A stretch of DNA of 49,556 nt, from the NCBI GenBank assembly GCA_024640845.1, contig JAHEEE010000024.1:1-49556 (forward strand), read 5' to 3'. A program made the position numbers and the translations under genes. The stretch comes from Myxococcales bacterium. GTDB taxonomy: Bacteria > Myxococcota_A > Polyangia > Polyangiales > Houyiibacteriaceae. The notes beneath the pieces are model-generated. The model did not search any database. It was given only the letters and a program-made list of their open reading frames with translations, and was not told the origin of the DNA. Below, one piece after another: positions 17,548 through 25,388 of the stretch (within the stretch, counting starts at the first letter, position 1; the number at the start of each line of letters is the position of its first letter).

Positions 17548-19134
17548 CTAGCGCTGACCAACGCCGCCATTGAGACGTTGATACATCCCCGCGCTGTGCT
17601 TGTGGATCTCCAGAAACGCCTTGAAGAGCTCGTCGTAGACGAGACGGTTTTTACGATCCGGTGTGTAGCGCTTTTCGATCGGGACCCTCGAGGAGATCTG
17701 CTCGACCTCGAGCTTTCCGAGCCCCACCGCCGCCACGAACGCAGCGCCGCGCACGTTCGCCGAGAGCGGGTCGGCTACACGCTCGATCGGCCGATCGAGC
17801 ACGTCGGCGAAAATCTGACACCACAGCTCCGACTTGGCCCCGCCGCCTATGAATCGGATCGATTCGAACGGGCGCCCGATGAAGGACTCGACTCCGCCCA
17901 TCAACCAACGCGTGTTGTACGCGACGCCTTCCAGGACGGCTCGGACCATGTGCGCTCGCGTCGTCCGCAAGGACACGTTCGAGAACGCGGCTCGGAGTGT
18001 CGGGTCGGCTACGGGCGTGTGCTCTCCGTAGAGCCACGGGGTGAAGATGACCTTGTCGCTCCCCGGAGGAGCCTCCTGTGCGATCACGTTGAGTCGCTCG
18101 AGCGCGTCTTCCGGCGCGCCGCCTGGGCGAAGCGCGTCGTCGCGGCAAAACACGCTGTCACGAAGCCAGGTCATGCAAGCGCCCGCCGTCTCCTGCTCGT
18201 TCCCGATGAAATAGCGGCCGGGCAGAGCCGAGGGGAGCGACGCCATGTTGTGGATCAGGTCGGTCTTCTTGAACGGAACGTGGCAGGTCAGCCAGGACGA
18301 GGTGCCCACGTACAAGTGCCCCTCGAAATCCCCGACGGCCCCCGAGCCGACCGCTGCTGCAGGGACATCGGGAGTGCCTCCGACGACCTTGGTGGCCTCG
18401 TTCAGCCCGAGCTCTGCGGCCGCCTTCGGTGAGAGCGTTCCGATCACGTCCACGGCGCGCCTCAGGTCAGGCAGCTTCTCGCGGGGCAGAGTGGTCTGGG
18501 CCAGCAGCTGATCGTCATACTGGATGTTGTCGATGTCGCGGTTGTTCGTGACCCAATGAAGCGCAATCGAGTCCGTCGTCGCGAAGAATTTTCCGGTCAG
18601 CCGCAGGTTCAAGTAGTCCTTCGGCTCCATGAACTTGTAGGCGGCCTCGTAGATCTCGGGCTTCTCGTGGCGCAGAAACAAGATGTGCGCCACGGGCTCC
18701 TTGCCTGCGAGGCTCGGAACGCCCCCCGTCTTGCGGAGCCAGCTCTCGAGCTTCAGCGCGCCGTACCCCTGAATCCGCACCAAACCGCCGGCGACCTCGG
18801 GGACGTACTTCGCGCCGCGCGAGTCCAACCAGATGATGGCGTTGCACAACGCGTTCCCATCTGCATCGACGGGAACCGTACCGGCCCACTGCGAGGTCAC
18901 CGCGACCGCGAGGATCTTCTCGCGCGGCACGAGCTCCTGGTCCGTGATCCGACGGGCGGCGGTGGTGATCGCGCGCCACCAACCGTCCGGGTCCTGCTCC
19001 GCCCCCCCGCCGTCGCTCAGGAAAAGCTCCGTCGACTCGACCTCGGAGGCGAGTACCTCACCCTCCGTCGTAACGAGCGCAACTTTGGGTCCGCTCGTTC
19101 CGAGATCGATGGCGAGAATGCATTCGGGCTCCAT
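17548..19134 (-). CDS. FGGY-family carbohydrate kinase (xylulokinase-like)
   Basis: A 528-residue cytosolic sugar or polyol kinase. The N-terminal ATPase-fold block is ILAIDLGTSGPKVALV; others are AVTSQWAGTVPVD, WLDSRG, MEPKDYLNLRLTG, VVGGTPDVPAAAVGSG and the C-terminal RFIGGGAKSELWCQIFADVL. The set fits xylulokinase more than glycerol kinase, though the substrate cannot be assigned. The ATG at 19134 is 15 bases after the TRAP-type binding-protein stop, so the two are likely cotranscribed: uptake of a compound followed by phosphorylation is a reasonable inference. Isomerase genes that normally accompany xylulokinase are absent here. Confidence 0.9.
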   Translation of the reverse strand: MEPECILAIDLGTSGPKVALVTTEGEVLASEVESTELFLSDGGGAEQDPDGWWRAITTAARRITDQELVPREKILAVAVTSQWAGTVPVDADGNALCNAIIWLDSRGAKYVPEVAGGLVRIQGYGALKLESWLRKTGGVPSLAGKEPVAHILFLRHEKPEIYEAAYKFMEPKDYLNLRLTGKFFATTDSIALHWVTNNRDIDNIQYDDQLLAQTTLPREKLPDLRRAVDVIGTLSPKAAAELGLNEATKVVGGTPDVPAAAVGSGAVGDFEGHLYVGTSSWLTCHVPFKKTDLIHNMASLPSALPGRYFIGNEQETAGACMTWLRDSVFCRDDALRPGGAPEDALERLNVIAQEAPPGSDKVIFTPWLYGEHTPVADPTLRAAFSNVSLRTTRAHMVRAVLEGVAYNTRWLMGGVESFIGRPFESIRFIGGGAKSELWCQIFADVLDRPIERVADPLSANVRGAAFVAAVGLGKLEVEQISSRVPIEKRYTPDRKNRLVYDELFKAFLEIHKHSAGMYQRLNGGVGQR

Positions 19135-19149
19135 CGGGAGAACGCCCGA

Positions 19150-20160
19150 TTACTCCGCCGCCGCTTCGACTGCCTGGAGCAGGCTCTTGCTGTAGACACC
19201 GTTTTGAGCAAGCTGCTCGCGCGCTGTCTTGGCGGCGGCGTCCCAAGCGGCTGCATTCGCGCTCGTGTCGACCTCGCTGATCCCCCGAGTGAGGAGCGTT
19301 TGGTATGCGCGGTCGTCATCGCGACCGACGATTTCGTCGAGCTTCGAAGCGGCGCGCTTCGCCGTATCGAGCAAGGTCTGTTGGTCGGCTTTGCTCAGCT
19401 CGTCGAACTTCTCCCTGCTGATGACGGAGCCGCCCACGATGATGTTGAAATTGCTCGAGGTCATGTAGTTGAGCTTCGTGTACCACTGGAACGCCACCGC
19501 AGACATCGCCGACGCCGGCACGACTTCGAGCGCTGCGTTCTTGAGGCTCGGAAGAACCTCCGACGCGCCCACGCGAACCGGTTTGGTTCCGAGGGCCTTC
19601 GCGTACGCCATCCCGATGGCGTTGTTCTTGCCGGCCCAAGTCGGCTTCCCCGCGAGGTCTGCGGGCTTTGCGAACGGGCTCGACGAGAACACGCGGTTCT
19701 TCCCGCCGTCGCCCCAAGCCAGAAGCTTGAAGCCACCATCTTCGATCATCTTCTGAAGCTTGGCGTCGAGCTTTTCGCGCACACGGTCGAGCTGTGCATC
19801 CTCGGTGAGCAGGCCGGGAGCGCTCAGCACCTGGAGCTCCTTTGCGATCATACTCAAGCCGGTCGTGGCGACGCCCGCAGCATCGAGCTTGCCGTCTTTG
19901 ATCCGCTTGATGAGATCGCGGTCGCTTCCATCGCTACCGCCCGAAAAGACACGAAGCTCGACGCGGCCCTCGGTCTCTTTTTCGAGCGTTCGGCTCCATG
20001 CCTTCAGCACTTTGACGAACGACGAGCCCGGAGGTGCGAGCGAAGCGATTCGGATCGTCGTCGTGGTCGCGGCAGGCGTCTGGGAGACGGCCGGGCGACC
20101 GGGAACGAACAGAGCCGCGAAGGTGAGCGCGACAACCAGCGCTTGCTTTCGGTGTTGCAT
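19150..20160 (-). CDS. TRAP-type (DctP) solute-binding protein
   Basis: A 336-residue periplasmic binding protein of the DctP family. After a signal peptide (QALVVALTFAALFVPG) the mature part starts IRIASLAPPGSSFVK and shows the family's helix VFSGGSDGSDRDLIKRIKDG, LLTEDAQLDRVREKL, LPSLKNAALEVVPASAMSAVAFQWY, and a long C-terminal helix. DctP proteins deliver acids or other ligands to DctQ/DctM membrane partners; none is present in the window, so the partner must be elsewhere or replaced. The ATG at 20160 gives a normal signal peptide; a GTG at 20235 would add a charged tail. Confidence 0.88.
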   Translation of the reverse strand: MQHRKQALVVALTFAALFVPGRPAVSQTPAATTTTIRIASLAPPGSSFVKVLKAWSRTLEKETEGRVELRVFSGGSDGSDRDLIKRIKDGKLDAAGVATTGLSMIAKELQVLSAPGLLTEDAQLDRVREKLDAKLQKMIEDGGFKLLAWGDGGKNRVFSSSPFAKPADLAGKPTWAGKNNAIGMAYAKALGTKPVRVGASEVLPSLKNAALEVVPASAMSAVAFQWYTKLNYMTSSNFNIIVGGSVISREKFDELSKADQQTLLDTAKRAASKLDEIVGRDDDRAYQTLLTRGISEVDTSANAAAWDAAAKTAREQLAQNGVYSKSLLQAVEAAAE

Positions 20161-20277
20161 GGCAACTGCTCGGACGGCGTGCAGCCGCGTTTCTTCAGTG
20201 CGGGCCGCGCTCAACCAATGCTTCGAGGTTCTCACAGCTCTGCCCCTTACCAGAAGGAGAGCAGGCGAACCAAGTGC

Positions 20278-20562
20278 TTAGGCGAGGTCCTCTTCTTCGC
20301 GCCGCCGCGACACGATGTAAGCGACGCCTCCGACGAGCAGAACGAGTGCGCCCCCAGCTGCGCCGGGATCAAGCTCAGGAACGCTTCCACTAGACGAGCT
20401 CGCTTTCGACGCCTTCGAAGCCTTGTATTCCTCGATCTTCTCGCTGCGTTGGCTCCACCAGTTCGTCCACCAGCTTCCCCAACTCGCGTCGGCTTCCGAG
20501 ACAGGTGCGAGGAGCATCAGTCCGGCGGTCAACGTGAGACTTATCATGAATCGCTTCAACAT
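20278..20562 (-). CDS. Small secreted protein with VPEID/PEP-CTERM-like sorting tail
   Basis: A 94-residue protein: N-terminal signal peptide (FMISLTLTAGLMLLAP), a Trp-rich segment (WGSWWTNWWSQ), a Lys/Ala/Ser-rich linker, then VPELDPG, a hydrophobic helix and a basic tail SRRREEE. This tripartite tail is the pattern of exosortase-recognised CTERM domains. The processing enzyme is not encoded in the window. Function of the short mature part is unknown; the four Trp may bind carbohydrate or membrane (inference). It is directed away from the Cys-rich lipoprotein operon, sharing a 286-base intergenic region with it. Confidence 0.85.
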   Translation of the reverse strand: MLKRFMISLTLTAGLMLLAPVSEADASWGSWWTNWWSQRSEKIEEYKASKASKASSSSGSVPELDPGAAGGALVLLVGGVAYIVSRRREEEDLA

Positions 20563-20848
20563 TATCGTTTCTCTGCCTCTCAGAGTTACATCCGTTTACA
20601 TTCTTGAAGCAAGCCGGCTGATCATGCAAGCACATTCGTCAGCGGTCGCGGGTACTTTTTTCGCCTTATCTCGTGCATCTACAAAATTGCCACTTAGTTG
20701 AAAGCAAGCGGCTACGCCAAGTTACAACTTGGTGCTTAGCGCGCTCGTTGTGAGATGTCCCACACGATTGGCCGATTGGGTAGTCAGCGGCGGCCCAAGA
20801 CTTGCGGTAGCGGAAAATTTCAGTGAATTTGTTTCTTAGGAGGCCCTC
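20563..20848. other. AT-richer divergent intergenic region
   Basis: A 286-base gap between the CTERM gene (minus) and the Cys-rich lipoprotein operon (plus). Its composition is visibly richer in A/T than the flanking genes. No ORF is convincing. It contains one inverted repeat (20717-20732) and ends with the strong AGGAGG site for the lipoprotein gene. Promoters for both directions are expected here, but no boxes could be assigned. Confidence 0.6.
20717..20732. promoter_or_regulatory. Inverted repeat, possible operator
   Basis: CCAAGTT and AACTTGG separated by two bases form a 7+7 dyad about 115 bases upstream of the lipoprotein operon, in the AT-richer gap. The shape is typical of a dimeric regulator's site. 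No regulator gene is adjacent. Confidence 0.4.
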
Positions 20849-21832
20849 ATGGCTTATCGATGGCTTGGAGCATGGCTGTTCATCGCGGCGTGCTCGGTTG
20901 GTTGCGCAAATGATGGAACGGGGGGTCCTCCCTTCAGCGGTTCCGGTGGCAGCGGTGGCTCGGGGGGCGCGGGGGGCGCTGGCGCGTCGGCGGGTCAAGC
21001 GGGCACCGGTGGCACGGCGGGTACAGGCGGCACCGCCGTTGCGTGCACGACCAGCGCGCTGTGTCGATCCTGTCCTGCGGATCGTATCTGCGAGAGCGCC
21101 ACCGATTGCGCAGACGGCCTAGTGTGCATCGAGACCGGCTGCGACGATCTCGACGGCGCTCCCATCAAGCAATGCGTATTCGCCGGCGGCGGCGCTTGTA
21201 CGTCGAGCGCGATGTGCGTCGGGGGGCGCGAGTGTCTGGAGGTTCCAGGCGAGGGCAATCGCTGCGTGAAGCTGACGCCCGGCTGTGACGCGAGCTACGA
21301 CTGTGCGCCCGGTTTCAACTGCGAGGTCGGCAACTGCGTCGATCGCCGGCTTCCCTGCGATTCCGGAAACGGCGATGCCGACTGCCCCAAGAACCACGTT
21401 TGCGGCGGCACCGCGGTCTCGAGCTTCTGCGTTCGGATCCATCGCGATTGCTCCGAACCATTCGAGTGCGTGGATGTTGCAACGCATTGCGAGGATATCG
21501 ATGGTGATGGAAACAAGGAGTGTGCGGGCTCCTTGGATGCCAATGATCCGTCCTCCGGCGCATGTACCAATGCGCAGTGCGGTGATCCATCGCCGGTCTG
21601 CGAAGTCAGCAGCGTAGGAAGCACGGCGCAATGCGGGCAGTACGGCCTTTGCATCGACGCCAACGACTGCGCCTCTGGTTTCGACTGCGTTGCGCTCTGG
21701 CCCGATGGTCGCAAAGAGTGCGTTCCGCCCGGCGGAGACTGTTCGAGCTTCAGCGATTGTCCGGTGCGACAGGTGTGCGCATCGCCGCGCGAGGGCGGGG
21801 CGCCGAGCTGTCAGGTGGGATTGCAGCCATGA
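20849..21832 (+). CDS. Cys-rich lipoprotein with Gly-rich linker (first of a tandem pair)
   Basis: A 327-residue secreted lipoprotein. A perfect AGGAGG lies upstream of the ATG. The lipobox is CSVGC, followed by a ~45-residue Gly/Ser/Thr linker and then a long Cys-rich domain. Cys pattern segments include CRSCPADRIC, CADGLVCIETGC, CAPGFNCEVGNCVDR, CPKNHVC and CASGFDCVALW. The aspartates between Cys pairs (DIDGDGN) may bind calcium. No enzymatic family is recognised. The next gene is a paralogue, overlapping by four bases (ATGA). Such proteins are common on myxobacterial surfaces, where a role in adhesion or complex assembly is guessed. Confidence 0.9.
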   Translation: MAYRWLGAWLFIAACSVGCANDGTGGPPFSGSGGSGGSGGAGGAGASAGQAGTGGTAGTGGTAVACTTSALCRSCPADRICESATDCADGLVCIETGCDDLDGAPIKQCVFAGGGACTSSAMCVGGRECLEVPGEGNRCVKLTPGCDASYDCAPGFNCEVGNCVDRRLPCDSGNGDADCPKNHVCGGTAVSSFCVRIHRDCSEPFECVDVATHCEDIDGDGNKECAGSLDANDPSSGACTNAQCGDPSPVCEVSSVGSTAQCGQYGLCIDANDCASGFDCVALWPDGRKECVPPGGDCSSFSDCPVRQVCASPREGGAPSCQVGLQP

Positions 21833-22911
21833 GTCCTTTCGACCGAGCGCTTCCAAGGCCGATGCTCTTGGTTCTTTGCTGCGCGCTATCACTAAGCGTT
21901 GCATGCGGTGAGGCGGCCCCTTCCGGGCCAACGTTCGTTCTCGGAGGGACTGGCGGCACTGGCGGCACGGCAGGCAGCGGCGGCATCGTAGGCAGCGGCG
22001 GGAGCGGGGGCAGTGCGGGCACCGGAGCTTCCGCGGGCAGCGGCAGCGGCGGCGATGGGGGCATGTCAGGTACGGGCGGCTCTGGCGCGGTTGGCGGTGG
22101 CATGGGGGGCGCGGCCGGTGGTTGTGCCACCAGTGCGCTCTGCCACACCTGCCCCGATCGACTGCTGTGCGATACCGACAATGACTGTGCGTTTAGCGGC
22201 TATGTCTGTGTCGCCTCGGGCTGCGATACGCTTGAGGGCGCAGCGATCAAACAGTGTCAACCCTCTCGTGGCGGTTCGTGCATCGACGAAGGGGAGTGCC
22301 CCAACACGAGCGACTACGACTGCATCAACGTCGGAGCTGGCGGCAAGCGATGCGTACGCGTGACTCCAGGGTGTGACCCCGCCAACGAGACCTACGACTG
22401 CGTTCCGGGTTTCTCCTGCGAGGGTGGGGCCTGCGTCGACCGACGGGTTCCCTGCGACAACTACCTGGACTGCCCGAAGAACCACGTGTGCAGCGTGACG
22501 CCGACGGCGAGTTTCTGTGTTCGGGTATTTCGGACCTGCCACCGGGATGAGGACTGCGGCGGCTTCGGTTCGTTCTGTGCAGACATCGACGCCGACGGCG
22601 AGAAGGAATGCGCCGGCGAGCTCGGGAGCTCGGGCGAGCCCTGTGTCAACGCCGTCGACTGTGGCGGCTCCGCTCCGGTGTGCGAAGCAGGCGCCAGCGG
22701 CACGAACGCTTCCTGCGGTGATTTCGGTCTTTGTACCGGCGACCAATGCGACTCCGGCTTCGAGTGCGTTGCGCTTTGGCAAGACGGCCGGAGCGAATGC
22801 GTACCGGTCGGAGGCTCATGTGACCAGGTGAGCGATTGCCCGCCCCAGCAAGTCTGCGCCGCATCTCGGAGCGGCAACCCCCCCAGCTGTCAGGCCGGGA
22901 CAGCACCTTAG
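21829..22911 (+). CDS. Cys-rich lipoprotein with Gly-rich linker (second of the pair)
   Basis: A 360-residue paralogue of the preceding gene, starting at the ATG at 21829 in an ATGA overlap. The signal peptide ends in VACGEAAP, with Cys as the lipobox residue. A longer Gly-rich linker (~75 residues) precedes the same Cys framework: CHTCPDRLLCDTDNDC, CVASGCDTLEGAAIKQC, CVPGFSCEGGACVDRRVPC, CPKNHVC, CDSGFECVALW and CPPQQVC. The shared framework shows a tandem duplication that has since diverged. Translational coupling suggests the two products are made together, perhaps as partners. Function is unknown. Confidence 0.9.
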   Translation: MSPFDRALPRPMLLVLCCALSLSVACGEAAPSGPTFVLGGTGGTGGTAGSGGIVGSGGSGGSAGTGASAGSGSGGDGGMSGTGGSGAVGGGMGGAAGGCATSALCHTCPDRLLCDTDNDCAFSGYVCVASGCDTLEGAAIKQCQPSRGGSCIDEGECPNTSDYDCINVGAGGKRCVRVTPGCDPANETYDCVPGFSCEGGACVDRRVPCDNYLDCPKNHVCSVTPTASFCVRVFRTCHRDEDCGGFGSFCADIDADGEKECAGELGSSGEPCVNAVDCGGSAPVCEAGASGTNASCGDFGLCTGDQCDSGFECVALWQDGRSECVPVGGSCDQVSDCPPQQVCAASRSGNPPSCQAGTAP

Positions 22912-22919
22912 GAGGCAAC

Positions 22920-25388
22920 GTGAAAACCCAACCCCTCACTCCATTCGTTCTATTCTTGATGGCCGTTATCTTGCCTGCGTGTCAGGGCGGCGACCCGAGC
23001 GCTGCGGGGTCCGTCGACGGGACGTTGATCAGCGGGCCGGCGACCTGCAGCAGTGGTGTGCCGACTTGCAACTCGGCGTCCGACTTTCCCGACCAAAACG
23101 ACCTTTCGGGCACGAACATGCAGAACTTGGTGTACTCGTCGACCGACGGTGGCCTCACACTCAACCCCGGCAGCGCCAACATCGTCGACACCGACAGTGA
23201 TGGCGTACCGGATCCAGCAGATGAATGTGCGGGACCCGGCTGGCGACTTCCCTGTGACGGAGACGCGAGCAACGACGGGATCTACCAGACGCTCTACTAC
23301 AACGCGAATAGCGACATCACGGTTCGAGCGGACATCAACATCTCGGGCAAGGTTCAAAAGGCGGACGCCTACATCCTGATGGACGCCACCGGTTCCATGG
23401 GCGGCGAGCAGGCGCAGCTCGTTGCCGACCTCACCACCGGAACTTTCGTCAGCGTGAGCCAATGTCCCAGCGGAGCGGGGACGGGGCTCGTCGGCGCGTT
23501 GCAATGTGCGATTCCGGATCTGTGGCTTGGCGTGGGTGACTTCAAAGAGGTCTCCTATTTGCCCCACAACGATCGTTTCGTCATGGCGCCGTACCACCAC
23601 TACCTGGACATGACCGACAACGTGCAACACGTCGTCGACGCAGTGTCGACCTTCGTCGCGGATAACAACCACGACTACCCCGAAGCCACGACGCAGGCGC
23701 TGTACTCCGTCGTCACAGGTCAAGGGCTCGGCGACCTCGTGCCGAACCGAGGCGCTTGCCCTTCCACGCCGGCCGGCCGTTGGGGCTACCCCTGTTTTCG
23801 CGACAACGTTCTTCCAATCATCATCCTCGTGACCGATGCCGACATGTGGAACGGCCCGGTGAACAACGGTCACACCTATGGCAACCCGCCCTTCGACGGG
23901 ACGCTGGGGCTCGGCACGATGCTGCCACCCGTAGAGCAGTCTCCGAACGTTCTTTACTCCAACGATCCCTTCACGGCTTGGGATCTGGGCGACCTTTCGA
24001 AGAAGTCGATGACCGTGATGGGCAGCAACGTGACGATGGGCAACGACGCACAAACCTGGGACAAGGGCGCCTGCTACCGATGTGGCGGCACCGGGTGTTG
24101 GGCGGACGGTCGCGACGCGTTCCTCAAGTTCTCGTTGAGCACGCCCTCGGACATGTTCATCAGTGGCGAGGGCTCCGCCTATCATACCGTCAACGCTGCG
24201 CTTTTCGATTCAGCGCTGAACCCGGTGAACTGCAACGGCGGACCCGGAACCGGCGGCGACTACTGGGGCCGGTTTACCGAAAGCTTGCTCCCAGCCGGCG
24301 ACTGGTACGCGGTTTCCGATGCTTCGGTGGCGACCAACCAGTCGGTCTGGAACCGGATCGGCAATTTCCAGCTGCGCATCCACAACCAGACCGCCCATCC
24401 GTTGGGGGACCCGAGCTGGATGACGACTGATCTTCCCATTCCTTGGACCACCGTCGAAACCGAGCTTCTCGCGTCGGGTGTGAAGATCGTCAACGTCGTC
24501 AGCCCGAACTCGGGGGGTCTGATCGCGATTCCGGACGTGACCGCGCTCGCCCAGGCAACGGGCTCGCTCGACCAGTTTGGTGACCCGTACCTGGAGATCA
24601 TCAATGGCGACGGCTCTGGGCTCTCGACCGCGATCCTCGACGCCGTTCGCTCGCTGGTGGGGGACACGCGTCGCGACGTCACGCTGGTACCCGAAGACAA
24701 CCCGACGACACTGATGGTCGACGAAAGCGGCTTCGTCACTGCGGTCACCGCGACCTCCTGCCCGACGACGGGCATCCAGAACTGCCTCGGCGGCCAAGGG
24801 ACAAACACCTGCGAGGCCTGCCTGGCCGATACGCAGCTGGGCTTTTCGTTCCGCTTGGGCAACGACATTCAGGCTCCGACGGCCGCGGCTCAGGTGTTTG
24901 ATTTCGACATGGTCGCGATCGCGGATGGCACCGCCGAGCTCTCGCGGATTCCCGTCCGCGTCATGATCCCGGAGGCAGGGGCCAACTACGGGGCGGGCTT
25001 CTACGAGAACACCTACGATTCGGACGTCGTCTGCGTGATGCCGCCGGATCCTCCACCTCACGAGCGTCCCGATTGGGGCATCTTGAGCTGGGCAGGCTCC
25101 ACGCCCTCGGACAGCAGGGTGACCTTCGAGTTCTTCACGGCGGACGACGCGGCGGATCTCGACACGGTGATCCCCGTGTCGCTCACGTATTGCACCGACG
25201 CGGCTTGTCCGCCGGGGTCGAGGACCAATCAGGAATACGATATCGGTCAAGAGCTCTTCGCAAGCGGGGAGTTGAACTACCAACCCTATCTGCGGGTGCG
25301 CGCGAGGCTCGAAGCCTCGACAGACAGCTTGAGCACGCCCGTGTTCCAAGGCTGGTCGATGCAGTTCGACTGCGTGCCGGCCGACTAG
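22920..25388 (+). CDS. Large VWA-domain lipoprotein
   Basis: An 822-residue surface lipoprotein, starting at GTG 22920 behind AGGAGG. Lipobox: ILPACQGG. A calcium-type repeat (DTDSDGVPDPADEC) lies near residue ~95. A von Willebrand A-like domain follows with the MIDAS motif DATGSMGGE (~160) and a second Asp/Thr-rich strand VTDADMW. Later regions are beta-rich with scattered Cys and end FDCVPAD. VWA/MIDAS domains bind ligands through a divalent metal and are common in adhesion and motor-associated proteins; which applies here is not known. It is eight bases after the second Cys-rich lipoprotein and shares its stop with the convergent propeller gene in CTAG. Confidence 0.9.
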   Translation: MKTQPLTPFVLFLMAVILPACQGGDPSAAGSVDGTLISGPATCSSGVPTCNSASDFPDQNDLSGTNMQNLVYSSTDGGLTLNPGSANIVDTDSDGVPDPADECAGPGWRLPCDGDASNDGIYQTLYYNANSDITVRADINISGKVQKADAYILMDATGSMGGEQAQLVADLTTGTFVSVSQCPSGAGTGLVGALQCAIPDLWLGVGDFKEVSYLPHNDRFVMAPYHHYLDMTDNVQHVVDAVSTFVADNNHDYPEATTQALYSVVTGQGLGDLVPNRGACPSTPAGRWGYPCFRDNVLPIIILVTDADMWNGPVNNGHTYGNPPFDGTLGLGTMLPPVEQSPNVLYSNDPFTAWDLGDLSKKSMTVMGSNVTMGNDAQTWDKGACYRCGGTGCWADGRDAFLKFSLSTPSDMFISGEGSAYHTVNAALFDSALNPVNCNGGPGTGGDYWGRFTESLLPAGDWYAVSDASVATNQSVWNRIGNFQLRIHNQTAHPLGDPSWMTTDLPIPWTTVETELLASGVKIVNVVSPNSGGLIAIPDVTALAQATGSLDQFGDPYLEIINGDGSGLSTAILDAVRSLVGDTRRDVTLVPEDNPTTLMVDESGFVTAVTATSCPTTGIQNCLGGQGTNTCEACLADTQLGFSFRLGNDIQAPTAAAQVFDFDMVAIADGTAELSRIPVRVMIPEAGANYGAGFYENTYDSDVVCVMPPDPPPHERPDWGILSWAGSTPSDSRVTFEFFTADDAADLDTVIPVSLTYCTDAACPPGSRTNQEYDIGQELFASGELNYQPYLRVRARLEASTDSLSTPVFQGWSMQFDCVPAD

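Noticed and set aside
18556-20607. A 683-residue plus-strand open frame
   Set aside because: It lies antisense to the sugar kinase, binding protein and CTERM genes and has an Arg-rich composition without domains.
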